Positions 48,009 through 56,048 of a DNA stretch of 64,000 bases are shown here, piece after piece. Numbering within the stretch: the first letter of the stretch is position 1; the number at the start of each line of letters is the position of its first letter. The DNA comes from Vagococcus martis (GTDB lineage Bacteria; Bacillota; Bacilli; Lactobacillales; Vagococcaceae): contig NZ_MVAB01000001.1 in the NCBI RefSeq assembly GCF_002026305.1, positions 1,780,001-1,844,000 on the forward strand. The letters are read 5' to 3'. The notes under the pieces were generated by a model. The model was given only the letters and a program-made list of their open reading frames with translations, searched no databases and was not told where the DNA came from. The position numbers and the translations under genes were made by a program.

Positions 48009-49922
48009 ATGGAAAAGGAACAGGGGAAAATCAGTATGCGTTTGTTTAAAAAAGAAAAAGTAAAGCCTCGAACGAAATCAATTATAGTGATGTCTGATAA
48101 CCCCATACCAAATAAGCTTACTAATCAATTAGAAGTATTATTTGATCCAGTTTTTACTTATCAAATTAATCAGAGATTATCAGTTTTTTTTCATAGATGG
48201 CAAACGGTACTAGCCATTTATCCGATAAAGAAAGCTTTTTATCATATTAATGATATTGGATTTATTAAATTATATATTTCATTTGGTGTAACAAGTTTAT
48301 TAGATGATGTGGAAATAAAACATTTTTTTCAAACAGTTCAAGAGTTATTGACAGCACCATACTTGGGTACTAATCAAGTAGAGACAAGTGTACCTACTTT
48401 TTCGTCAACATTAGAAAAAAAAGCTACTCCTCAAAAGAACACCTTACTTGCTCAAGATTCAGTAATAGACAGTTTACATGATAAATTATTAGAGCAAGAC
48501 AAAAGAGTCAAGCAATGGAGCGATAAACAGGATAGAGAGCAACAAGCTTTAATGGCACAACTTGATGCGATTGAAAATGAGAACCGATTATTACAAGAGA
48601 ATTTAGATAGGATTCAAACGAATGATTATTCAGGTTTTCAAACACAAAATGCGTTAAAGGATAAAGTAGAAAATAACGAACACCAAAGTATTGAATACAG
48701 AGAAAAATTTAAAGTGTTATCGCAAGAATTAGGTCAAGCTAACAAATTAATTAGTGAGTTAGAGCATAATAATACAGTTCTTAGTTCTTCTTTAGAACAA
48801 ATGACTGAGACAAAAAATGCATTGAGTGTAAAAGAACAAGAACAGTCTAAAGAGTTGGCAACAATAAAAGAACGTTTGACTCATGCAGAAAGTGAAGTTC
48901 AACAATTAAAAGAATCATTAGAACAAGAACAATCTGAAAAAATAAGAGTTTTCGAGCAGTTACAAAGTGACACAAGAGAATTTGAGTCGACAATAGCTTA
49001 TCAAGAACAACAACTAGTTACCGCATCAACGACTGAATTTAAAATGCAATCAACCATTGATGAGTTAACAATGGAAAAAGGCGAACAACAAGCCTTAATG
49101 CAAGCGTTAAGACTAGAAAAAGATTCTGTGAAAAATGAGTTAGATAAAGTAGTAGTAGAAAAAGAGAATATTATACACAGACTAGAAGAACAAAAACAAT
49201 CTTATTGGGAATTGGAAAAGAAATTAAAAGAATGGATTGAAAAAAGCCAAGAAACAGAATCCTTATTAGAGGAAGAACGAGAGCGTTCAGAGTTTAATCA
49301 ATCGAGTTTAATAAGTGATGCGGCAAATTTAAGAGAGTTAAATGAAAAATTAAACGAGGAAAATTTATACTATCAAGGAGAAATGCGTCGTTTGTTGAAA
49401 GAAGTTAATCGATTAAGTGATCGTGTAGCTTACTTACAACAATTTGTAGATCAAACGTTGGTTGAAGAAAAAGGAGAAATGATTGAAGAAGTATCTAAAA
49501 TAAACAATGATGTGGAAGAAGAAAAACGTAAAAAACGCTATGATGATCAAGGAATATTAAAACTATTTCAAAAAGCAGATGATGCAGACTCAGAAGATAT
49601 TAAAGTACCCATTGAAGAATATCGGGAATATCGTTTGTCACTCAAATTTTTAGAGTATAGATGGTATCAAGCAAATATCATGCAAGTAAATGCCACTGGT
49701 GAAAGTGAATTAACTTGGAGTGAGGTTTATGTATCAGAATCTGGTGAGTTCTTTGAAGATTTAGAAAATCTTGTTAAGATTCCATTACTATCAAAAAAAT
49801 ATGTTATTATGGATAAGGAAGTATTGTTACGCTTAAAAGCGTATCAAGCGTTATCTGATTATTTAGAACGACGTTATTTTAAATCAAGTAAGCATATTTT
49901 TGATAGGGAGACGAATGAATAA
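48009..49922 (+). CDS. Large cytoplasmic coiled-coil protein, unknown function
   Basis: I do not recognise this 637-residue protein. It has no signal peptide or membrane helix. Three parts are visible: an N-terminal globular segment (about 20-115, with FDPVFTYQINQRLSVFFHRW), a very long coiled coil (about 150-500, rich in E, Q, L and K), and a C-terminal globular segment (about 535-637, with YREYRLSLKFLEYRWYQANI). This globular-coil-globular layout is structurally like SMC or tethering proteins, but there is no Walker motif. GGAGGT precedes the start; a second ATG at 48045 also has a purine-rich site. tex starts two bases after its stop, so the two are coupled. Confidence 0.8.
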   Translation: MEKEQGKISMRLFKKEKVKPRTKSIIVMSDNPIPNKLTNQLEVLFDPVFTYQINQRLSVFFHRWQTVLAIYPIKKAFYHINDIGFIKLYISFGVTSLLDDVEIKHFFQTVQELLTAPYLGTNQVETSVPTFSSTLEKKATPQKNTLLAQDSVIDSLHDKLLEQDKRVKQWSDKQDREQQALMAQLDAIENENRLLQENLDRIQTNDYSGFQTQNALKDKVENNEHQSIEYREKFKVLSQELGQANKLISELEHNNTVLSSSLEQMTETKNALSVKEQEQSKELATIKERLTHAESEVQQLKESLEQEQSEKIRVFEQLQSDTREFESTIAYQEQQLVTASTTEFKMQSTIDELTMEKGEQQALMQALRLEKDSVKNELDKVVVEKENIIHRLEEQKQSYWELEKKLKEWIEKSQETESLLEEERERSEFNQSSLISDAANLRELNEKLNEENLYYQGEMRRLLKEVNRLSDRVAYLQQFVDQTLVEEKGEMIEEVSKINNDVEEEKRKKRYDDQGILKLFQKADDADSEDIKVPIEEYREYRLSLKFLEYRWYQANIMQVNATGESELTWSEVYVSESGEFFEDLENLVKIPLLSKKYVIMDKEVLLRLKAYQALSDYLERRYFKSSKHIFDRETNE

Positions 49923-49924
49923 CT

Positions 49925-52099
49925 ATGCAAGACACACAAGTATTTGACATTTTAGAAAAAGAATTACCAAATATAAAAAGAAAACAAATTGACACCGTAT
50001 TACACTTATTAAGTGAAGGTAATACGGTTCCTTTTATTGCACGCTACCGTAAAGAACAAACAGGAAGTCTAGATGAAGTTGAGATTAGAGAAATTGAAGA
50101 ACGTCATGCCTATATAGAAGGTTTGGTAAAACGTAAAGAAGAAGTTATCAGACTGATTAGCGAGCAAGGAAAGCTAACAAAAGACTTAGAGAAAAAAATA
50201 AATGCAGCCAAAAAAATGCAACGAGTAGAAGATTTGTATCGACCATTTAAACAAAAACGTCGTACTAAGGCAACTATCGCAAAAGAAAGTGGTCTTGAAC
50301 CATTAGCCGATTGGTTACTGACTTTTCCAGAAAATGGGTCTATAGAAGAAGAAGCAGCTAAATACATTAACGAAGAAAAAGAGATTAAGACATCTGAAGA
50401 TGCGTTAGCTGGAGCACATGAAATCATTGCTGAAGTGATTAGTGATGAACCAGCTTATCGTGAATGGTTACGTGATATGACGAAGCAAACAGGTCTTTAT
50501 ACAACAAAGGAAAAAGATAAATCATTAGATGAAAAAAGTGTCTATGAGATGTACTATGACTTTTCTGAACCGATGAAAAAAATGGTGTCTCATAGAGTGT
50601 TAGCAACAAATCGTGGTGAAAAAGAAGGTGTCTTGAAAGTTGCGATTGAAATAGATAGCAACCGAGTATTTCAATACTTTGAACGCCATTTAATTAAGAG
50701 TGAAACAAGTGTTGCCACACCTTATATACGTGCAGCCTATGAAGATAGTTACAAACGATTTATAGCTCCGGCAATTGAGCGTGAAATACGTAATGAATTA
50801 ACGGAAAAAGCAGATGAACAAGCCATCTCGATTTTTGGAGAAAATCTTAAAAACCTCTTATTGCAACCTCCTTTAAAAGGGAAAGTTGTATTAGGGTTTG
50901 ACCCGGCTTATCGTACAGGTTGTAAGCTAGCTATTGTTGACCCAACAGGTAAATTATTGGCTGTGCATGTCATTTATCCACATAAACCAGCTAATGCTAA
51001 AAAACGTGAAGAAGCTAAACCTGAGTTTATTAAATTGTTAGAGGAATACAAGGTTGAAATGGTCGCAATAGGAAATGGAACGGCCAGTCGTGAATCAGAA
51101 GCATTTGTTTCAGAGTGCTTGAAAGAAATGAAACGACCTGTTTTTTATGTGATTGTTAATGAGGCAGGAGCATCCGTTTATTCAGCAAGTGATACAGCTA
51201 GAGAAGAGTTTCCTGAGTTACAAGTAGAAGAAAGAAGTGCTGTTAGTATCGGACGACGTTTACAAGATCCATTAGCAGAACTTGTAAAAATTGATCCAAA
51301 AGCAGTTGGTGTGGGTCAATACCAGCATGATGTTTCTCAAAAACGCTTAGGAGAACAATTGGATTTTGTTGTGGAAATGGTAGTTAACCAAGTAGGTGTC
51401 AATGTTAATACAGCCAGCGCCCAATTATTGCAACATGTGGCTGGTTTAAACAAAACAACGGCAAAAAATATTGTCATTTATCGTGAAGAAAATGGTGAAT
51501 TTACTAGCCGTACTAATTTGAAAAAAGTGCCACGCTTAGGACCAAAAGCATACGAGCAATCAATCGGATTTTTACGTATTCCAAATGCTAAAAATATTTT
51601 AGATACAACAGGCATTCACCCTGAAAGTTATGGATTAGTAAAACAATTGCTAGAAGAATTAGCGATTGATATGTCTGAAATTGGTACTGAGGATACAAAT
51701 GCGAAATTAGAAAACGTATCTGTTGAACAAATGAGTGAGACATTATCAGTTGGTAAAGAAACACTTGAAGATGTGATTAGTGCGTTAAGACAACCAGGAC
51801 GTGATATGCGTGATGATTTAGCTGCACCACTTTTAAGAAAAGATATTCTTAAAATGGAAGATTTGAAACCAGGTATGCAGTTAGAAGGGACTGTCAGAAA
51901 TGTAGTTGATTTTGGTGCATTTGTGGATATTGGAGTGAAACAAGATGGTTTAGTTCATATCTCAAAATTAAGCCAATCATACATTAAGCATCCAACAGAT
52001 GTTGTGGCAGTTGGAGATGTTGTGACAGTGTGGATAGTAGATGTAGACGTACAAAAACAACGCATCACACTGACAATGATTGAACCAACTCAAAAATAA
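49925..52099 (+). CDS. tex: Tex family RNA-binding transcription accessory protein
   Basis: Tex proteins bind nucleic acids and affect transcription and stress tolerance. The 724 residues follow the family order: an N-terminal helical Tex domain (HLLSEGNTVPFIARYRKEQT), a YqgF/RNase H-like domain (about 320-450, VLGFDPAYRTGCKLAIVD), helix-hairpin-helix repeats (about 485-560), and a C-terminal S1 domain (about 645-715, LEGTVRNVVDFGAFVDIGVK). The length is typical. It is translationally coupled to the coiled-coil gene upstream and is followed after 13 bases by the SprT-like gene. Confidence 0.95.
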   Translation: MQDTQVFDILEKELPNIKRKQIDTVLHLLSEGNTVPFIARYRKEQTGSLDEVEIREIEERHAYIEGLVKRKEEVIRLISEQGKLTKDLEKKINAAKKMQRVEDLYRPFKQKRRTKATIAKESGLEPLADWLLTFPENGSIEEEAAKYINEEKEIKTSEDALAGAHEIIAEVISDEPAYREWLRDMTKQTGLYTTKEKDKSLDEKSVYEMYYDFSEPMKKMVSHRVLATNRGEKEGVLKVAIEIDSNRVFQYFERHLIKSETSVATPYIRAAYEDSYKRFIAPAIEREIRNELTEKADEQAISIFGENLKNLLLQPPLKGKVVLGFDPAYRTGCKLAIVDPTGKLLAVHVIYPHKPANAKKREEAKPEFIKLLEEYKVEMVAIGNGTASRESEAFVSECLKEMKRPVFYVIVNEAGASVYSASDTAREEFPELQVEERSAVSIGRRLQDPLAELVKIDPKAVGVGQYQHDVSQKRLGEQLDFVVEMVVNQVGVNVNTASAQLLQHVAGLNKTTAKNIVIYREENGEFTSRTNLKKVPRLGPKAYEQSIGFLRIPNAKNILDTTGIHPESYGLVKQLLEELAIDMSEIGTEDTNAKLENVSVEQMSETLSVGKETLEDVISALRQPGRDMRDDLAAPLLRKDILKMEDLKPGMQLEGTVRNVVDFGAFVDIGVKQDGLVHISKLSQSYIKHPTDVVAVGDVVTVWIVDVDVQKQRITLTMIEPTQK

Positions 52100-52112
52100 G
52101 GAGTGACACTAG

Positions 52113-52559
52113 GTGAACGATGGTGAATTACAGACTTTAGTAGAAAAAACGTCTCTAATGTATTTTGATAAGCCATTTCTTCATCAAGCTTCTTTTAATA
52201 AAAGATTGAAAACAACTGGTGGGAGATATCATTTATCTTCTCACCAGTTAGATTTTAATCCAGCTATTTTAGATGTCTATGATGAAGAGGTTTTAATCGG
52301 TATTATTAAACATGAGTTATGCCATTATCATTTACATTTAGAAAATAGAGGGTATAGGCATAGCGATAAAGAGTTTAAAGAACTACTTAAACAAGTTGAT
52401 GGTTTAAGGTTTACCCCGAAACTTCGTGAACCACCAGAAAGAAAAGTCTATCTTATAGAATGTTCCAAGTGTAAGAAAACATTTCAACGTAAAAAACGAT
52501 TGAATTTATCAAAGTACCGCTGTCAATGTGGTGGAAAATTACATTATTTATCAAAATAA
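52113..52559 (+). CDS. SprT-like zinc metalloprotease family protein
   Basis: The 148-residue protein has the SprT domain with the HExxH motif as KHELCHYHLH (H67, E68, H71). A C-terminal zinc ribbon follows, with CSKCKKTF and CQCGG. Eukaryotic SPRTN relatives cut proteins crosslinked to DNA; the bacterial SprT/YdcK role is not established. The start is GTG after AAGGAGTG. It is the last gene of the coiled-coil/tex/sprT run; the tRNA-Leu gene follows. Confidence 0.9.
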   Translation: MNDGELQTLVEKTSLMYFDKPFLHQASFNKRLKTTGGRYHLSSHQLDFNPAILDVYDEEVLIGIIKHELCHYHLHLENRGYRHSDKEFKELLKQVDGLRFTPKLREPPERKVYLIECSKCKKTFQRKKRLNLSKYRCQCGGKLHYLSK

Positions 52560-52570
52560 CTAAAATGTAG

Positions 52571-52599
52571 TGGAAAAAAACCAAAGATGTATGGTAGAA
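52571..52599 (+). promoter_or_regulatory. Promoter of the tRNA-Leu gene
   Basis: TGGTAGAAT is an extended -10 (TAGAAT about 52594-52599), and TGGAAA about 18 bases earlier is a weak -35. It lies 14 bases before the tRNA. Confidence 0.45.
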
Positions 52600-52613
52600 T
52601 AACACTACGATTA

Positions 52614-52699
52614 GCGAGAATGTCGGAATTGGCAGACGAGCAAGACTAAGGATCTTGTGAAGAGTATTCTTCGTGAGGGTTCAAGTCCCTTTTCTCGCA
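52614..52699 (+). tRNA. tRNA-Leu (anticodon AAG)
   Basis: GCGAGAA (52614-52620) pairs with TTCTCGC (52692-52698), with discriminator A at 52699. The anticodon arm is CAAGA-CTAAGGA-TCTTG, giving AAG at the anticodon. The long variable arm (GAAGAGTATTCTTC) and the T arm AGGGTTCAAGTCCCT are typical of tRNA-Leu. CCA is not encoded. A34 implies editing to inosine by TadA, so that CUU, CUC and CUA can be read. Confidence 0.93.
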
Positions 52700-52705
52700 C
52701 TAACT

Positions 52706-52737
52706 AGTATCAGGTCTTATGATCTGATACTTTTTTT
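52706..52737 (+). terminator. Terminator after tRNA-Leu
   Basis: AGTATCAG (52706-52713) pairs with CTGATACT (52724-52731) around a loop, followed by a run of T. Confidence 0.9.
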
Positions 52738-52758
52738 ATAGAAAAAGGATGACATAAC

Positions 52759-53586
52759 ATGATAGAAATTGGGTTAACGACGTTTAGAGAACACGGAAAA
52801 TTACTGAATAAATCATTTTTAACATTATCTGATTACGCATCACTATTTCCAGTGGTGGAAATGAATACGTCTTTTTACGGAATAAAAGAACCAACAGTCA
52901 GTGAAAATTGGATAAACGAGACACCAAATAAGTTTTCTTTTAGCATCAAGGCGTTTAAAGTCATGACAAAACATGCAAAGTTAGAAGAGTATTATCAGGA
53001 TGAAAAAGAAATGGATGAAGCGTTCAAATTATTTTTAGAACCCTTAGTTCAACAAAATCGTCTTTCTACCATTTTGTGCCAGTTTCCTAGTTATTTTATT
53101 TGTAATAAAGAAAATGTAACCTACCTTCGTCAGTTGAGAGAACGATTCAAAGAGTATCCAATGGCTGTAGAGTTTCGAAGTAGCACTTGGTACAGTGAGT
53201 CTGTTAAAAAAGAGATGATGCAATTTATGACTCAGTATCATTACACATTGGTGAGTGTTGATGAACCACAAGTTGTGCATCATTCAGTTCCTTTTTTATC
53301 TGAAGTCACAACACCTGATTACGCGTATGTACGACTTCATGGTAGAAATAAACGCTATTGGGCAGAAAAATCGAGTGACTGGCGGAAAAAACGTACGCTC
53401 TATCGTTATTCTGATGAAGAACTAAATGAGCTAGCAAAAGAGATAGAAAAAATAAAAGCTAAAAAAGTGGTTGTGGTGTTTAATAATAATTCAGGTGGCG
53501 ATGCAGGAGAAAACGCCTTAACACTCAAAGACAAATTGAAAATTGAGTATCAAGGACTAAATCCAACCCAATTAAATTTGTTTTAA
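52759..53586 (+). CDS. DUF72 family protein (YunF-like)
   Basis: The 275-residue cytoplasmic protein matches DUF72 (COG1801), a TIM-barrel family of unproven function. Motifs include VVEMNTSFYG near the start, PNKFSFSIKAFKVMTKH, FPMAVEF-like YPMAVEFRSSTWY, DYAYVRLHGRNKRYW and VVVFNNNSGGDAGENAL. AAAGGATG precedes the ATG. It is a single-gene unit between the tRNA terminator and a hairpin at 53671. The region 53587-53792 holds that hairpin and no gene. Confidence 0.9.
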   Translation: MIEIGLTTFREHGKLLNKSFLTLSDYASLFPVVEMNTSFYGIKEPTVSENWINETPNKFSFSIKAFKVMTKHAKLEEYYQDEKEMDEAFKLFLEPLVQQNRLSTILCQFPSYFICNKENVTYLRQLRERFKEYPMAVEFRSSTWYSESVKKEMMQFMTQYHYTLVSVDEPQVVHHSVPFLSEVTTPDYAYVRLHGRNKRYWAEKSSDWRKKRTLYRYSDEELNELAKEIEKIKAKKVVVVFNNNSGGDAGENALTLKDKLKIEYQGLNPTQLNLF

Positions 53587-53670
53587 ATAGTTCACTAAAA
53601 AACAAAATTGTATGTATAAAAACTTGATACGTTATTTATAAAGTCAAGCCTATCAATCATTTAAATCGTT

Positions 53671-53708
53671 AGAAGAAGATGACCATTGTGTTATCTTCTT
53701 CTTTTTTT
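53671..53708 (+). terminator. Terminator or leader hairpin between DUF72 and the methionine importer
   Basis: AGAAGAAGAT (53671-53680) pairs perfectly with ATCTTCTTCT (53692-53701), followed by TTTTTTT. It lies 85 bases after the DUF72 stop and 92 bases before metN, so it could end the first gene or be an attenuator for the second. I found no T-box or SAM-riboswitch motif beside it. TTTGCG with TACTAT, 18 bp apart, just downstream is a possible metN promoter. Confidence 0.75.
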
Positions 53709-53792
53709 CTGATAGCTTTGCGTTTTTGTTTGAGAGCCTTTACTATGTGTGATGTCGATAAGCAGTACCGTATACGTAAAGGAGTATTAAAA

Positions 53793-54512
53793 GTGATTCA
53801 GTTAAATCAAGTAAGAAAAGTCTATGGGGAATTTAGTTTAGAAAATATTTCATTAACCATAAAAAATGGTGTCATCTATGGGGTTGTAGGTGAAAGTGGT
53901 TCGGGAAAATCAACGCTATTGAGTATATTAAATTTAAGTACATCAATAGATGATGGAAAGTTTTGGATAGATGATGTCGATTGTCGTGACTTAACAAGGA
54001 AACAAAAGGGTATTCTCAAACAGAAAATGGGCATGATTTTTCAAGACTATCATTTGCTTAATAATCTAACCGTATTAGAAAACAGTCATTTACCTCTAAA
54101 ACTAAAAGGTATTAAAGATAAATCACAAGCTCTTTTTTGGTTGGAAAAAGTTGGGTTACTAGACTATGCAACTGTTTACCCATCAACGTTAAGTGGTGGA
54201 CAAAAACAACGTGTTGCGTTGGCAAGAGCTTTAGTGACAAAGCCAAAATATATTTTGTTAGATGAAGCCACAAGTGCATTAGATGAGTATAATGCTCAGC
54301 TTATCTTGCAAATTTTAAGAGACGTGCATGATGACTACCAGCCCACCATCATTTTTGTGAGTCATGATTTAGATAAAGTAAAATCTTTTTGTGATGAATG
54401 CTTGATATTAGATAAAGGTCAAATTCGTCATATCGTTGAGGTGAATCACAGTCAAGATGAGGCAGAGTGTGATCCATACCCAACCAAAGCTTTTAGGAGG
54501 TTGAGCAAATGA
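53793..54512 (+). CDS. metN: Methionine-type ABC transporter ATP-binding protein (short, no NIL domain)
   Basis: The 239-residue ATPase has Walker A GESGSGKST (33-41), Q-loop region IFQDYHLLNNLTVLEN, signature LSGGQKQRVALARAL, Walker B YILLDEATSALD and switch His in IFVSHDLDKVK. Typical MetN proteins are about 340 residues, with a C-terminal NIL/ACT-like domain that gives methionine transinhibition; that domain is absent here. I chose the GTG at 53793, eight bases after AAAGGAG, because the longer frame starts inside the terminator. It overlaps the permease gene by four bases. The symbol is assigned from the operon. Confidence 0.85.
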   Translation: MIQLNQVRKVYGEFSLENISLTIKNGVIYGVVGESGSGKSTLLSILNLSTSIDDGKFWIDDVDCRDLTRKQKGILKQKMGMIFQDYHLLNNLTVLENSHLPLKLKGIKDKSQALFWLEKVGLLDYATVYPSTLSGGQKQRVALARALVTKPKYILLDEATSALDEYNAQLILQILRDVHDDYQPTIIFVSHDLDKVKSFCDECLILDKGQIRHIVEVNHSQDEAECDPYPTKAFRRLSK

Positions 54513-55186
54513 CATCTTTAAAAGATGCGATGATTTATTTGCCAGAACTAGTGTTAGCTCTTAAACAGACGATGTATATGATTGGTGTGAGCATGGTATT
54601 TGGTATGGTGTTTGGTTTGATAATAGGGACTGTACTATTTCTATGTCGCAAAAAAGAAACATGGCAACAAAGATGTCTCTATAATCTCTCATCAAGTTAT
54701 GTTAATATTATTCGCTCATTTCCATTTTTATTATTGGTTGTTACATTGATTCCTTTGACACGTGTGATTGTTGGGACAGGATTTGGCCCAAAATCAGCAT
54801 CCGTTTCACTTAGTTTAGTAGCAATTGCTATTTTCGCAAGACTATGTGAACAAGTGTTATTAGATATTCCTAAAAGTGTGCTCATCTTATCAGAGTCATT
54901 AGGTGTGACAAGATGGCAACATGTGTATCATTTTTTATGGCTTGAAGCAAGAAGTGGCTTGGTATTAAGTGCGACATCGATGTTAATTAGTTTGGTATCT
55001 TATTCGACTGTAATGGGAGTAGTTGGTGGTGGAGGAATTGGAGACTTCGCCATACGGTATGGCTACCAACGTTATGAATACACTGTGATGATGCTTGCTA
55101 TCGTCATCATGATTGTGTTAGTTGGATTGATTCAATTAGTAGGGTATAAAATAGCAAAAAAATTAGATAAAAGGACGTTGTCATAA
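54509..55186 (+). CDS. metI: Methionine-type ABC transporter permease
   Basis: The 225-residue permease has five to six hydrophobic helices and the binding-protein-dependent transport motif region ILSESLGVTRWQHVYHFLWLEA, the EAA loop that contacts the ATPase. VNIIRSFPFLLLVVTLIPL and VVGGGGIGDFAIRYGYQRYE are typical of the MetI family. It overlaps metN (ATGA) and shares one base with the metQ start codon, so all three are co-translated. Confidence 0.9.
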   Translation: MTSLKDAMIYLPELVLALKQTMYMIGVSMVFGMVFGLIIGTVLFLCRKKETWQQRCLYNLSSSYVNIIRSFPFLLLVVTLIPLTRVIVGTGFGPKSASVSLSLVAIAIFARLCEQVLLDIPKSVLILSESLGVTRWQHVYHFLWLEARSGLVLSATSMLISLVSYSTVMGVVGGGGIGDFAIRYGYQRYEYTVMMLAIVIMIVLVGLIQLVGYKIAKKLDKRTLS

Positions 55187-56013
55187 TGAAAAAAAGTTTT
55201 AAATATGTGATGTTGTTAGGTTTAACATTAGGGTTAGTAGCATGTGGAAAAGCAGAAGAAAGTAAAAAAGAAGAAAAACCAAAAGAAGATAAAATCATCA
55301 AAGTAGCTTCTCAAGCACCACCAATGACTGATATTGTCAATGTCGCAAAAGAAGAAGCAAAAAAAGATGGATGGGATGTTGAATTGGTTCAAGTAACAGA
55401 TAACATCCAATATAATGAAATGTTAAAAAGTAAAGAAGTTGATGCGAATTTCGCACAACACAAACCATATATGATGAAATTTAACCAAGAAAAAGAGGCA
55501 AACTTAGTGGTGATTCAACCTATTTATAATGCAAAAGTTGGTTATTATTCAAAAGATTATAAATCAGTTGATGAGATTCCTGATAAAGCGAAAATTGCTA
55601 TTCCAAGTGACGTATCAAATGAAGGCCGTGCATTAGCGATTTTAAATGAGCAAGGCTTAATTACGTTAAAAGAGGGTGTTGGCTTTAATGGAACACTGAA
55701 AGATATTGAAAAAAATCCAAAACAAATTGAATTTTTATCAGTTGATTTATTAAACTTAGCAGAAGCTTATAACGAAAAAGATGTGGCGATGGTTTACAAC
55801 TATCCAGCTTACATTGCAAAAGTTGGCTTAACTCCAGATGATGCCATTTTATTAGAAAATACAGTAGATGAAAGATTTGCGATTTCTTTAGTAGCTAGAG
55901 AAGATAATCAAGATTCTGACAAAATTAAAGCTTTGAAAAAAGCTATGACAAGTAAAGCAGTGAAAGAATATATCGAAAAAGAACATAGTAAAACAGCTAT
56001 TCCAGCATTTTAA
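55186..56013 (+). CDS. metQ: MetQ/NlpA family substrate-binding lipoprotein
   Basis: The 275-residue protein has a lipoprotein signal ending GLVAC (lipid Cys at 20), a Lys/Glu linker, and the NlpA/MetQ fold: IIKVASQAPPMTDIVNVAKE, LVQVTDNIQYNEML, VDANFAQHKPYMMKFN and IAIPSDVSNEGRALAIL. These proteins bind methionine or related amino acids. It starts on the last base of the permease stop, and a strong terminator follows. Some NlpA proteins bind other substrates, so methionine is the likely but unproven ligand. Confidence 0.92.
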   Translation: MKKSFKYVMLLGLTLGLVACGKAEESKKEEKPKEDKIIKVASQAPPMTDIVNVAKEEAKKDGWDVELVQVTDNIQYNEMLKSKEVDANFAQHKPYMMKFNQEKEANLVVIQPIYNAKVGYYSKDYKSVDEIPDKAKIAIPSDVSNEGRALAILNEQGLITLKEGVGFNGTLKDIEKNPKQIEFLSVDLLNLAEAYNEKDVAMVYNYPAYIAKVGLTPDDAILLENTVDERFAISLVAREDNQDSDKIKALKKAMTSKAVKEYIEKEHSKTAIPAF

Positions 56014-56017
56014 AAAA

Positions 56018-56046
56018 AGACGCCTTTTAAGAGGGCGTCTTTTTTT
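56018..56046. terminator. Bidirectional terminator between metQ and the convergent OppA-type gene
   Basis: AAGACGCC pairs with GGCGTCTT around TTTTAAGA, with A-runs and T-runs on the two sides. It lies between converging genes. Confidence 0.9.
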
Positions 56047-56048
56047 AT

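Noticed and set aside
53679-53792. Extended N terminus of metN starting at 53679
   Set aside because: It would begin inside the terminator hairpin and lacks a ribosome site; the GTG at 53793 has AAAGGAG at the right distance and gives the standard ABC start.
53587-53792. SAM riboswitch or T-box ahead of the methionine importer
   Set aside because: No T-box core sequence and no recognisable SAM-box or SMK-box motif could be found; only a simple hairpin with a T-run is present.
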